Of a DNA stretch of 64,000 bases, positions 33,542 through 42,654 are shown piece by piece. Within the stretch, counting starts at the first letter, position 1, and every line of letters starts with the position of its first letter. Position numbers and translations under genes: made by a program. A model generated the notes under the pieces. That model was not told where the DNA came from, did not search any database, and worked only from the letters and a program-made list of their open reading frames with translations. The DNA is from CAZOHG01 sp964579725 (lineage in GTDB: Bacteria > Zhuqueibacterota > JdFR-76 > BMS3Abin05): assembly GCA_964579725.1 (NCBI GenBank), contig CAZOHG010000014.1:1-64000 (forward strand). Reading direction: 5' to 3'.

Positions 33542-34225
33542 TCAGAGCGGGCGCCGGCAAAGGGGCCAACGAACTGAAAGTTGAATGGTCTGACCGGTTT
33601 TCATCCGAATGTGCAATTCCGTTTTCAGGGTGGTCGCCGTGTCACCCNNNNNNNNNNAGGGCAGCCTGTAATCAGGCGGCACCAGAACAGGTTCAGGGGA
33701 CTGCGGCACTGTTCAAATCGAAACCAACCAACGGGTTGATTGGCCTGAACAAATGTTAGCAGGCGAGCACCGTTTTTCCAGCGCACCTCACAAACTGCCG
33801 ATTGAATGTGCAGGTGAATCGAGCGAACGGGTCCTAATGCGGCGAGGTCAAATTCAAGGGCACCAGCCGGTATTTGGGTCGGAGCAGGGTTTCGGTCGTA
33901 GGGTTGGTCAAAATTTTCCTGTACTGCGGTAGTACTTGTGGCGAAGCCATTGTCGGTAAACCCAGCGGAAATTCCATTCCGGTGTGCTGATATTTTCCAT
34001 GGGGCGCAGGGGCGTGATCCCAAGGAAAATCGAAGATGGGCGTGGTGCCGCCAAACCATTTGTCCCAAAATGCCATTGCCCAGCGGAATGCCGTTTTCCC
34101 AATCGGTAGCCAGACGATTAAATCTTAGATTGTGCCGCGAAGACGAGTCTGTCAAAGGAACATTTTGGCAGGAAGTCCCCAAAAAACAGAGTCCAAAGAA
34201 GCACAAAGCAGACAGATTTTTTCAT
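33542..34225 (-). pseudogene. Broken GH95-like glycoside hydrolase, N-terminal domain plus a C-terminal scrap
   Basis: Translated fragments on the minus strand match a GH95/GH141-like N-terminal domain: an ATG at 34225 with a lipoprotein signal (…GTSCQN), then WENGIPLGNGILGQMVW, then RPMENISTPEWNFRWVYRQ, then FDQPYDRNPAPTQIPAGALEFD…VGWFRFEQ. These pieces lie in different frames. At least four shifts are needed, near A6 at the start, GGG, CCCC and AAAATTTT runs. Beyond the 10-N gap a short frame (GDTATTLKTELHIRMK…) ends at 33542 and may be the C-terminus. Either the gene is decaying or these are homopolymer errors at poorly covered contig ends. An intact enzyme would be an extracytoplasmic fucosidase/rhamnosidase-type lipoprotein, fitting the adjacent rhamnose operon. 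Confidence 0.65.
33648..33657. other. Assembly gap (10 N)
   Basis: Ten ambiguous bases within the glycoside hydrolase remnant. The length is probably a placeholder; most of the hydrolase body would be missing here, since the N-terminal domain and the possible C-terminus touch either side. Confidence 0.95.
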
Positions 34226-34365
34226 ACCAATCTTTTCCTTATTAAAAAGAAAATGACAAAAAGTATTTCAAAAAATTACCGAATTTCAAAGTAAATTGCA
34301 ATGCCATTTCAGATTTCCGATGGAAATTTCCGTCCGCCAATTTTTTTCAATTTTCAAATTAGAGG

Positions 34366-34394
34366 TTGTTTCCTTTTTAAAAATTCCGTATATT
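34366..34394 (+). promoter_or_regulatory. Promoter for the rhamnose operon
   Basis: TTGTTT, exactly 17 bp, TATATT, 60 bp before the aldolase-dehydrogenase start. Same -10 hexamer as at the selenoperoxiredoxin, TPR, tRNA-Sec and TonB receptor genes. Confidence 0.65.
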
Positions 34395-34453
34395 TCGTGT
34401 AAATTTGCGGGAAATGAACCTGTATTGATCACCTAACCATGAGGGCAGATGAC

Positions 34454-36625
34454 ATGTTAAAGTTCCTTGAAAATAAATGGGATGAGAAAATCGCTTCCGA
34501 ATTGGACGAAGCGGAACAGTTGCGTTACCGTTCCAATTTATTGGGTTCCGACCTTCGAATTACGAATTTTGGGGGTGGAAATACCTCCTCAAAAATCGAA
34601 GAAATCGATCCAATTACCCAGGAAAAGTTTTCGGTTCTGTGGGTCAAGGGCAGCGGAGGAGATTTGGGCTCTATTCGACGGGACGGTTTTTCGCGCCTGT
34701 ACTTGGACAAGTTACTGGCACTTAAAAATCGCTACCGCGGGCCGAAATTTGAAGATGAAATGGTTGGGTACTACCCACTCTGCACATTTGGACCCGCCGG
34801 CCGCGCGCCTTCCATTGACACGCCCCTCCACGCTTTTTTGCCGTTTAAACATGTTGACCACATGCACCCGGATTGGGCTATTGCGCTGGCGGCTTCGGCA
34901 AACGGCCAGCAATTGCTGCGCAAGTTTAACAGCCAATTTGGACACAACCTAATTTGGCTTCCCTGGCAGCGTCCAGGATTTGAACTGGCCATGATGTTGG
35001 AACGGGCTATTCGCCAAAATCCGGAGGCAGACGGATTCTTACTGGCTTCCCATGGTCTTTTTACCTGGGGTGACACACAAGAGGCCTGTTACGTAAACAC
35101 CATTCAGATGATCGACGACCTTGGGCAATTTATTTTGCCCTTTGTTGAGAAAAAGGGGGAAAAGCTTTTCGGGGGACAAAAATTTGCCCCGCGTCCCGAC
35201 CGCCAACAAATGGTACCGCAAGTCTTTCCGATGATTCGCGGCAAGGTGGGCGAACTGCACGGCTTAATTGGTCATTTTGTCGATTTGCCCGAAGTGCAGC
35301 GTTTTATTAACAGTCATGATGCGGCCAAACTGGCGTTTCAGGGAACCAGTTGCCCGGACCATTTTGTGCGAACGAAAGTCCGTCCGCTGTACGTAGATTG
35401 GAATCCTGAATCGGGGGATTTGGCTTCACTGAAGGCGGTTTTTTCGGAAGCCATTGAGCACTACCGACAAGATTACCGAAAATACTACGAGACCTACAAA
35501 GAACCGGATTCCCCGGCCATGCGAGACCCCAACCCTACAGTGGTACTTGTTCCCGGAATCGGCATGTTTACATTCGGCAAAAACAAAAAAGAAGCCCGGG
35601 TGACCGGTGAATTTTATGTAAATGCCATTCACGTCATGGAAGGTGCCACTGCCATGGAAACGGGGCAGATTGATCCCGATGTGGACCCCACGCGTGTGGT
35701 GAACAATTATGTGGCTCTGGCTCCGAAAGAGGCATTCCGAATTGAATATTGGGCTTTGGAAGAAGCCAAGTTGCGACGTCAACCACCGGAAAAAGAAATG
35801 GCCCGAAAAATCGTGCTCGTAGTGGGAGCCGGCAGCGGCATTGGGCGGATTTTTTGCCAACGACTTGCCGCGGAGAGCGCCCATGTTGTGGCCGCCGATT
35901 TAAATGAAAAATGGGCGAATGAGACCGCGCGGCAGGTTGGAGAAGAATTTGGGCGGGAAGTCATTACCTCGGTGGGTGTCGATATTACCGACCGGCAATC
36001 GGTGCGGCAAGCCGTTCAAAAAGCCATTGAGGTGTTCGGTGGCTTGGACGCTTTGGTCAACACGGCGGCAGTTTTTATTCCGCCCGACAAGGGGAACCGC
36101 TATTCTGACGAACTCTGGGACAAGACGCTGAAAATCAACATTACTGGCAACGCCATTCTGGTTGAAGAATTTGCGGACGTAGCAGCGCTGCAAAATTCGG
36201 AGGCATCGGTGGTTTTGACCAGTTCCGCCAACGCTGTGGTTCCAAAATTTGGAAGCGAGCCCTACGATGTGAGCAAAGCGGCGGTCAATCATTTGGTGCG
36301 GGAACTGGCCGTCCGCTACGCGCCTGCAATTCGGGTTAACGGAGTCAGTCCGGCTACAGTGGTAGAGGGCAGCTCCATGTTCCCACGCCACCGGGTGGTG
36401 GCCAGTTTGAAAAAATACGGCATTTCTTTCGATGAAGGGGAAACAACCGAGGCTCTGGTTCAAAAATTGGCCAAGTTTTACGCTGACAGAACCTTGACCC
36501 ACAAACCCATTCGTCCCATTGACGTGGTGGAAGCAGGCTATTTTCTGTTGAGTCCGCGGGCAAGTCGTACAACCGGCCATCTTATTCCTGTGGATGGCGG
36601 GTTGAAAGAGGCTTTTCTGCGGTAA
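34454..36625 (+). CDS. rhaD: Bifunctional rhamnulose-1-phosphate aldolase / alcohol dehydrogenase
   Basis: The 723-residue fusion combines a class II aldolase (about 1-400) with a short-chain dehydrogenase (about 440-723). The aldolase half has FGGGNTSSKI, WVKGSGGDLGSI, zinc histidines around DTPLHAFLPFKHVDHMH and SHGLFTWGDT. The dehydrogenase half has the nucleotide motif VVGAGSGIGRIF, NTAAVF and the catalytic Tyr-Lys in YDVSKAAV. It cleaves L-rhamnulose-1-phosphate to DHAP and L-lactaldehyde and would oxidise the lactaldehyde to L-lactate. The ATG at 34454 is favoured because GAGGG lies 8 bp upstream; the one at 34439 is an alternative. It heads an operon with rhaB and lactate-utilisation genes. 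Rhamnose isomerase is not in the window. Confidence 0.94.
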   Translation: MLKFLENKWDEKIASELDEAEQLRYRSNLLGSDLRITNFGGGNTSSKIEEIDPITQEKFSVLWVKGSGGDLGSIRRDGFSRLYLDKLLALKNRYRGPKFEDEMVGYYPLCTFGPAGRAPSIDTPLHAFLPFKHVDHMHPDWAIALAASANGQQLLRKFNSQFGHNLIWLPWQRPGFELAMMLERAIRQNPEADGFLLASHGLFTWGDTQEACYVNTIQMIDDLGQFILPFVEKKGEKLFGGQKFAPRPDRQQMVPQVFPMIRGKVGELHGLIGHFVDLPEVQRFINSHDAAKLAFQGTSCPDHFVRTKVRPLYVDWNPESGDLASLKAVFSEAIEHYRQDYRKYYETYKEPDSPAMRDPNPTVVLVPGIGMFTFGKNKKEARVTGEFYVNAIHVMEGATAMETGQIDPDVDPTRVVNNYVALAPKEAFRIEYWALEEAKLRRQPPEKEMARKIVLVVGAGSGIGRIFCQRLAAESAHVVAADLNEKWANETARQVGEEFGREVITSVGVDITDRQSVRQAVQKAIEVFGGLDALVNTAAVFIPPDKGNRYSDELWDKTLKINITGNAILVEEFADVAALQNSEASVVLTSSANAVVPKFGSEPYDVSKAAVNHLVRELAVRYAPAIRVNGVSPATVVEGSSMFPRHRVVASLKKYGISFDEGETTEALVQKLAKFYADRTLTHKPIRPIDVVEAGYFLLSPRASRTTGHLIPVDGGLKEAFLR

Positions 36626-36674
36626 GCCCTAAAATGCGAGCTCACTGGTGGGACGGCCATTTTCAGGAGGAAAA

Positions 36675-38240
36675 ATGAAGCGATCTCTTTTACTTTTCTT
36701 CAGTTTGCTGATTTTAACCATTTCCTGTGTCAGGCATCCCGTGCCGGTAAATGTGTCGCAGGTACTTAACGAGGCGGGCTCAAACCGAAAGGAATTGGTG
36801 AAGGTCATTCGACACTACGAGAAATCGGGAGACAAAGAAAAGCTCAAAGCCGCCTATTTTCTGATCGGAAATATGGGTGACAAAAGCTACGTTCATTTTT
36901 CCGTGGTGGATTCCAGCGGGAAAAATGTGCACTTCAATGTGCTCAATTACCCAAATTACAAAGCCATGGTTGCCGCCTGGGATTCCATTGAAGCCGTTCG
37001 CGGTCCAATTCACAATCAAAGGGATTCTGTGGCTTACGACAAAAAGGTCATGACGGCCGATTTTCTGATCTCGAATATCGATTTGGCTTTCAAGGCCTGG
37101 CGTCAGTTCCCGTGGGCACACCATATTGGATTCGACCAATTTTGTGAGTACATTTTGCCTTACAGGGGCAGCAATGAGCCTCTTGAGAATTGGCGACCCT
37201 ATTTCTACAAAAAATACCAGTGGGTGGCTGATTCGGTCAAAGACAAGAATGATCCGGTGGAAGCGGCGATTTTAATTAACAACGATCTGAAATCCTGGTT
37301 CAAGTTCGATCCCCGTTTTTACCGCCAATCCACCGACCAGGGTCTGGCGGAAATGCTCAAAAACAAAAAAGGGCGTTGCGAAGACATGACCAATCTGGCC
37401 ATGTACGCCATGCGGGCAATGGGTATTCCCGTCATGAGTGATTTCACTCCGTACTGGGCCAAAACGGGCAATAATCACGCGTGGAATGCCATTTTGGACA
37501 AGACAGGTAAGGTGGTGATTTTCATGGGAGCCGGGCCGAATCCCGGAGAGTACCGATTGAACCAGGCAAAGGCAAAGGTGTTCCGAAAAACATTCGCGCG
37601 CCAACCGAATAGCCTTGCGGCAATTAAACCAAAAGGAGAAAATGCTCCGCCTTATATTAATCGGGCTAATATTGTAGATGTAACGGCTGCCTACGGCCCG
37701 GTAGCCGATGTCACGTTGCAATTACAGCGTCCCAGACCCCGGAGTTCTACCTTCGCTTACCTGTGTGTGTTTAACAGCGGTGAATGGCACCCGATTCACT
37801 GGGGCGCTATTGACAAAAAGAATCACGTTCGGTTTACCGACATGGGGCTTGACATTGCTTATTTGCCTGCCTACTACGTTCACAAAAAGGTGGTGCCGGC
37901 CGGGCCTCCGTTCATTCTTTCAAAAACAGGGACTGTTTTGCCCATTGAGGCCGACACCGTGCACACACAAACCGTTCGGCTGTTTTCCACCACCCGAAAA
38001 GTGACCCGAAATGCGACGGACAACATCGAAAAAGCCTTTTTTGTCCCTGGTAAATCGTACGAGCTGTTTTTCTGGAAAAATGACGCGTGGCAATCCGTCG
38101 GCAAACAAAAGGCCGGGAAAGGGCCGTTGGTTTTCCGTAACGTCCCGTCCAAAGCTCTGTACTGGCTGTTGGCCGAACACTCCAATCGTGAGGAGCGGAT
38201 TTTTACTTTGGACGGGAAGGGGCGTCAAGTGTGGTGGTAA
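36675..38240 (+). CDS. Transglutaminase-like lipoprotein
   Basis: The 521-residue protein starts at ATG 36675 after AGGAGG and has a lipoprotein signal ending LLILTISC. The centre contains a transglutaminase-like core: catalytic Cys235 in KKGRCEDMTNLAMYAMRAMG and His268 in NNHAWNAILD. The C-terminal 200 residues are beta-rich. Similar transglutaminase-like lipoproteins occur in Bacteroidota glycan loci, where they may be peptidases rather than crosslinkers. Its place between rhaD and rhaB suggests a role at the cell surface in processing the rhamnose-containing substrate, but this is inference. A 14-bp gap precedes rhaB. Confidence 0.78.
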   Translation: MKRSLLLFFSLLILTISCVRHPVPVNVSQVLNEAGSNRKELVKVIRHYEKSGDKEKLKAAYFLIGNMGDKSYVHFSVVDSSGKNVHFNVLNYPNYKAMVAAWDSIEAVRGPIHNQRDSVAYDKKVMTADFLISNIDLAFKAWRQFPWAHHIGFDQFCEYILPYRGSNEPLENWRPYFYKKYQWVADSVKDKNDPVEAAILINNDLKSWFKFDPRFYRQSTDQGLAEMLKNKKGRCEDMTNLAMYAMRAMGIPVMSDFTPYWAKTGNNHAWNAILDKTGKVVIFMGAGPNPGEYRLNQAKAKVFRKTFARQPNSLAAIKPKGENAPPYINRANIVDVTAAYGPVADVTLQLQRPRPRSSTFAYLCVFNSGEWHPIHWGAIDKKNHVRFTDMGLDIAYLPAYYVHKKVVPAGPPFILSKTGTVLPIEADTVHTQTVRLFSTTRKVTRNATDNIEKAFFVPGKSYELFFWKNDAWQSVGKQKAGKGPLVFRNVPSKALYWLLAEHSNREERIFTLDGKGRQVWW

Positions 38241-38254
38241 TTTCGGGAGCTTGA

Positions 38255-39760
38255 ATGGTGGTAAAAAAATACATTGGATTTGATCTCGGTGCGGAAAGCG
38301 GCCGCTGTGTGGTCGGGACGCTGCAAAACGGAATGCTCACACTCAGCGAGGTGCACCGGTTCCAGACCCCCAGTCTTTTTTTTAGAGGACATTTCTTCTG
38401 GAATATTTTGGGCATTGTTCAAGAAATTGAAACGGGTCTTCGGGAGGTGGTTCGGCAGTTCGGGCCTGAATTTGACGGTATTAGCGTGGACACCTGGGGA
38501 GTGGACTATGTTCTCTTGGACGGCGACGACCGGGTTCTGGGGTTTCCCTACCACTACCGCGACGGTCGCACAAAGGGCCAAATTGAAAAGGCGCTCCGGA
38601 AAATCTCAAAGCCGGAACTCTACGCCTTGACGGGAACGCAATTTGCCCCCTTTAATACCCTGTACCAATTGCTGGCGGAAATGGAGCAGACATCCAATTG
38701 GCTTACGTTTTCCCGGCGACTGCTTTTTATGCCGGATTTTTTGCTTTTTGTCCTTTCGGGAGTGGCAAAAGCCGAGTACACCATTGCGTCCACTTCCAAT
38801 TTAATTCATCCCAAAACCCGAAGCTGGTCGAATGCCGTTTTGGAGCTTTTCGAAATTCCAAAACCCCTTTTCCCTGAAATTATTGAACCCGGAACGGTTT
38901 TGGGGCCCATTGATTCGGATTTGGCGGACAGAACCGGATTAGCGCCAACCGTTCCCGTCATTGCTTCGGCCAGTCACGACACGGCCGCGGCGGTGGCGTC
39001 GGTTCCGGCTCTCGGAGGGAATTGGGCTTTTCTCAGTTCAGGAACCTGGTCGCTCATGGGAGTCGAGCTGAAACATCCTGTTTTGACGGAAGAGGCGCTT
39101 CGATTTAATTTCACTAACGAAGGCGGCGTAAACAAAACCATTCGATTCTTAAAAAATATTATGGGTTTATGGCCCATTCAGGAATGCCGCCGATTTTGGC
39201 AGGGGAATGGGCAGGGGTACAGCTACGAAGAACTGAAAACAATGGCGGCCGAAAACGGGCCTGCCAACGCCTGGATCGATGTGGACGACTGGCGCTTTTT
39301 GCAAGCCGGACAAATGCCGGAGAAAATTGCGCAATTTTTCCAAGAAACAGGTCAATTGCAGCAAGAAAGCAAGGGATGGCTGATTCGCTCCGTTTTGGAA
39401 AGTCTTGCTTTTAAATACAGAATGACCATTCAGGAATTGGAACACGTAACGGGACAGAAAATTGACGTGTTGCACGCAGTGGGAGGGGGCATTCAAAACG
39501 ATTTGTTGAACCAATTAACCGCCGATGCCATTGACCGGGAGGTGGTCATCGGGCCTGTGGAAGGTACCATTGTGGGCAATATCGGGATGCAGGCGATTGC
39601 CCGGGGCGATTTAGCCTCTGTTTCGGAGTTGCGAGAAACGGTCCGCGAGTCCTTTCCGCTTCAAAAAATCCTGCCGAAAAATCCCGGCTATTTTGAAAAA
39701 AATGAAAAGCGGTTTCGAGAGATTCTTGGCGGGAAGGGAAAACAAAATGGCACGCGTTGA
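38255..39760 (+). CDS. rhaB: Rhamnulokinase
   Basis: The 501-residue FGGY-family kinase opens with the ATP-site motif YIGFDLGAESGRCVVGTL, the form typical of rhamnulokinases. SVDTWGVDYVLLD, the catalytic-Asp region, follows, and the second ATP loop is seen in LSSGTWSLMGVE. The C-terminal signature is LHAVGGGIQNDLLNQLTAD. It phosphorylates L-rhamnulose with ATP to the substrate of the upstream aldolase. It is 14 bp downstream of the transglutaminase-like gene and its 3' end overlaps lutC by 14 bp, showing tight co-expression. Confidence 0.95.
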   Translation: MVVKKYIGFDLGAESGRCVVGTLQNGMLTLSEVHRFQTPSLFFRGHFFWNILGIVQEIETGLREVVRQFGPEFDGISVDTWGVDYVLLDGDDRVLGFPYHYRDGRTKGQIEKALRKISKPELYALTGTQFAPFNTLYQLLAEMEQTSNWLTFSRRLLFMPDFLLFVLSGVAKAEYTIASTSNLIHPKTRSWSNAVLELFEIPKPLFPEIIEPGTVLGPIDSDLADRTGLAPTVPVIASASHDTAAAVASVPALGGNWAFLSSGTWSLMGVELKHPVLTEEALRFNFTNEGGVNKTIRFLKNIMGLWPIQECRRFWQGNGQGYSYEELKTMAAENGPANAWIDVDDWRFLQAGQMPEKIAQFFQETGQLQQESKGWLIRSVLESLAFKYRMTIQELEHVTGQKIDVLHAVGGGIQNDLLNQLTADAIDREVVIGPVEGTIVGNIGMQAIARGDLASVSELRETVRESFPLQKILPKNPGYFEKNEKRFREILGGKGKQNGTR

Positions 39761-40286
39761 CCCGGAATTGGTGGAGCAATTTGTTCGAGCGGCGCAGGAA
39801 GCTGCGGCTACGGTTGAGAAAATTCCAGCGACTCCTCGGCAAGTGCACGAAGCCCTGAACCGCGCCGTGGGCGAAAACACTGCTAATTTAGCCGAGCCCT
39901 GTGCCCTTGCGCCTGAATTTTTCGCGCCTTTCAAGAGCCAGACCAATGTGGTTGCGCCTCCCACAGATCACCATTTGGCGACGGTACGCATTGGCGTCAC
40001 CGACGCTTTTGCAGGGGTGGCCCGAACCGGTTCCATTTGCATTCCGGTAGACGACACCCTGGTGAGTTCGGTCAGCCTCTTCTGCCGGGAGCACATTGCC
40101 GTTTTGGATGCCCGAAATCTTGTTCCCAGGCCGCGCGATCTGTTTTCGGGCAACTATTTCCCACAAAATAAGCTTCCTTCCAATCTCATTTTTATTACGG
40201 GCCCCAGCGCCACGGCCGATATGGGAGAACTTGTGCGCGGCGTTCACGGGCCGGGTAAATTGCACATTATTCTATTGGTTCCGTAG
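39747..40286 (+). CDS. lutC: LutC-type lactate utilisation protein (LUD domain)
   Basis: The 179-residue protein is a single LUD domain, with VGVTDAFAGVARTGSICI-like core (seen as IGVTDAFAGVARTGSI) and the terminal ITGPSATADMGELVRGVHGPG motif. LutC is the third component of the LutABC L-lactate dehydrogenase that feeds electrons to the respiratory chain. The ATG at 39747 follows GGGAAGGGAA and lies inside the end of rhaB. The LutB-like gene follows after 46 bp. The set completes conversion of lactaldehyde-derived lactate to pyruvate. Confidence 0.92.
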   Translation: MARVDPELVEQFVRAAQEAAATVEKIPATPRQVHEALNRAVGENTANLAEPCALAPEFFAPFKSQTNVVAPPTDHHLATVRIGVTDAFAGVARTGSICIPVDDTLVSSVSLFCREHIAVLDARNLVPRPRDLFSGNYFPQNKLPSNLIFITGPSATADMGELVRGVHGPGKLHIILLVP

Positions 40287-40332
40287 ATTGGGTGGAAAAA
40301 TCCGCCAAAGGTTTTGGATTTGAGGAGAGAAA

Positions 40333-42630
40333 ATGGCGTCAGCGGATACCTCACCGGAGGCCTTTGTTCGGCCGCGCGATGTGGCCAACAAATCGAAGAA
40401 GGAAAATTTAGAAAAAGCCATTGCCATGGCGCTGGCGATCGAAAGTGAACCGGTTCGGCGAAACACGGGCACGTTTAATCAAAATCGGTACAAAGCCGTT
40501 CGAACTATTGAAGATTACGAAGCCCTCAAAGATCGCGCAAGAGCGATTAAAGAACGGGCGATCGAACAGATTGAATCGTCGTTAGACGTATTGAAAAAGG
40601 CCGTTGAAGCGCGGGGCGGACATTTTTTTCTCACCCAAAACGCAACGGAAGCCAGCCATCTCATTCGGGACATTTGCCGCCGACACAACGCCCACCTGGT
40701 TGTCAAATCGAAATCCATTACTTCGGAGGAAATTCGATTGAACCCGGTTTTGCAGGAAGCCGGTATTGAGGTAGCGGAAACCGATTTGGCCGAATTTATT
40801 CTGCAGGTGTCGGACGAGCAGCCGTCGCACATTGTGGCTCCGGCCATTCACCGAAGCCGCGAGCGAATTTCGAAATTGTTCAAGGAAAAATTCCGGCTCG
40901 ACGAAGCACTGGAAACGGGGGAGGATTTGACCAAATTTGCCCGCGACATTTTGCGGCAGAAATTTTTAACCGCGGACGTTGGAATAACCGGGGCAAATGT
41001 CATTGCCGCCGAGACGGGGACGCTCATTTTGGTGGAAAATGAAGGCAACATTCGAATGGTGACTCAGGCACCTTCGGTTCACATTGCGGTGGCAGGGGTG
41101 GAAAAGGTCGTACCTAAATTTGAGGACGTGTTGCCCTTTGTGGAGCTTTTGGCTCCCAGCGGAACAGGGCAACCGCTCTCGCAGTACACCCACTTTCTTA
41201 ATCCTCCCATTCCGGTGCGTTCATTTTCATTCGACGGAAGGGCTCCTCAAAAACGCGCGTTTTACCTCATTTTGGTGGACAACGGGCGATTCAAAATGCG
41301 GGAAGACCCCGTGCTTAAGGAAGCGCTTTACTGCGTGCGGTGCAGCGCTTGCATGAATGTGTGTCCGGTTTTTCAAGTAGTGGGTGGCCACGCATTTGGG
41401 GGAGAAACCTACCCAGGGGGAATTGGCGGGGCGTGGGAAGCCGGAACGGGCACGCTCAGTAACGCGCGCTTTAGCGAGTTGTGTACGGGCTGCTCGCGCT
41501 GTGTGCCTCAATGTCCCGTGCGGATTGACATTCCGTGGATGAATTCGGTTCTGCACGACCGCCTCAATCAATTGGACGCTTCCACTTTCTTTTGGGGGAA
41601 GCTTTTGGGCAGTTCGGGACGCGATGCTGCCGCGCCGCTGCAAAAACAATTTTTCGGAAATTACGCCAATTTTGTCAAATTAGGCAGCACCTTTTCACCC
41701 CTTTCCAATAAATTGGCCGCTACAAAAGGTGTGGCCAGGCTGCTTGAAAGTGTGGGGGGGATGAGTCGTTACCGAAAACCGCCCGCTTTTCGGAAGAACA
41801 CGCTTCAAAAACAATTCCAGCAATGGACAAAGAAGAGGGGCTCACTGCCTCAAAAGGCAAATCACACTGCCGTCGTTGTTTTTAGTGACATCTACACCAA
41901 TTACTTGCATCCCGAATCGGGGATGGCTACGGTGCGGGTGTTACAGGCATTGGGTGTGCCCGTCCTGTTAAGCCCGGTAATCCCCGAGGGTCGCGCGGCA
42001 CTTTCCCAGGGGATGATTGAAACGGCGACAAAGCGAGCCCTTAGGGTGGCGGAATATCTTTCGAAAGAGATTGACCACGGACACCCTGTTGTGGTGCCCG
42101 AGCCGAGTGTTTTGGCTCTTTTCAGGAGGGATTACAAAAACTTATTGGCCGATTCGGAGCTATTTGGAAAAATCCGAACGCACAGCTTTGGGGCGGCGGA
42201 ATATGTGGCCCGCCTGTTGGAAGAAACCCAAGCGAATCCCAGGGAATGGTTTCGGGCAGAATTGTGCGATTTGGGTTCCCGCATTTTTCTGCACGGGCAT
42301 TGTCAGCGAAAATCCCTGAAAGCCAGTTTAGAAGTAGCCGACATTTTCAAGCAGGCGGGTTTCGATGTGGTCCAATCGGATGTAGAATGTTGCGGAATGG
42401 CCGGGAGCTTCGGATACAAAAAACAATTTTACGCAATCAGCATGCGAATCGGGGAAGAACTCTTCCGTCAGATTCGTAAAGCTGACGGCAGTGCTCCCCG
42501 AATTTTAGTAGCCAGCGGCATTTCGTGTCGCCACCAAATAGAGGACGGGGTAGGACGGCACGTGTACCACCCGCTGGAAATTTTGGAAAAGAGCTTGGTC
42601 AAGCGGGAATCGCACCAAATGGCAAACTAA
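40333..42630 (+). CDS. lutB: LutB-like iron-sulfur protein fused to a LutA-like CCG domain
   Basis: The 765-residue protein joins a LutB-like part (LUD domain about residues 60-310, then 4Fe-4S motifs CVRCSACMNVCP and CTGCSRCVPQCP) to a LutA-like C-terminal half (from about 510). In that half the first CCG repeat has lost all of its cysteines, while the second is intact: HGHCQRKS, ECCGMAGSFG and a final Cys in ASGISCRHQ. Together with LutC it should oxidise L-lactate to pyruvate without a separate LutA. GAGGAGA precedes the ATG. The same degenerate-first, intact-second CCG pattern is seen in the FAD-linked dehydrogenase at 8056-10920. Confidence 0.92.
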   Translation: MASADTSPEAFVRPRDVANKSKKENLEKAIAMALAIESEPVRRNTGTFNQNRYKAVRTIEDYEALKDRARAIKERAIEQIESSLDVLKKAVEARGGHFFLTQNATEASHLIRDICRRHNAHLVVKSKSITSEEIRLNPVLQEAGIEVAETDLAEFILQVSDEQPSHIVAPAIHRSRERISKLFKEKFRLDEALETGEDLTKFARDILRQKFLTADVGITGANVIAAETGTLILVENEGNIRMVTQAPSVHIAVAGVEKVVPKFEDVLPFVELLAPSGTGQPLSQYTHFLNPPIPVRSFSFDGRAPQKRAFYLILVDNGRFKMREDPVLKEALYCVRCSACMNVCPVFQVVGGHAFGGETYPGGIGGAWEAGTGTLSNARFSELCTGCSRCVPQCPVRIDIPWMNSVLHDRLNQLDASTFFWGKLLGSSGRDAAAPLQKQFFGNYANFVKLGSTFSPLSNKLAATKGVARLLESVGGMSRYRKPPAFRKNTLQKQFQQWTKKRGSLPQKANHTAVVVFSDIYTNYLHPESGMATVRVLQALGVPVLLSPVIPEGRAALSQGMIETATKRALRVAEYLSKEIDHGHPVVVPEPSVLALFRRDYKNLLADSELFGKIRTHSFGAAEYVARLLEETQANPREWFRAELCDLGSRIFLHGHCQRKSLKASLEVADIFKQAGFDVVQSDVECCGMAGSFGYKKQFYAISMRIGEELFRQIRKADGSAPRILVASGISCRHQIEDGVGRHVYHPLEILEKSLVKRESHQMAN

Positions 42631-42654
42631 TTTGAGATCTTGGGAGGAAGAACG

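Noticed and set aside
33511..33759. Plus-strand open frame running across the N gap
   Set aside because: It contains undetermined residues and is opposite the GH95-like fragments, which carry the recognisable domain.
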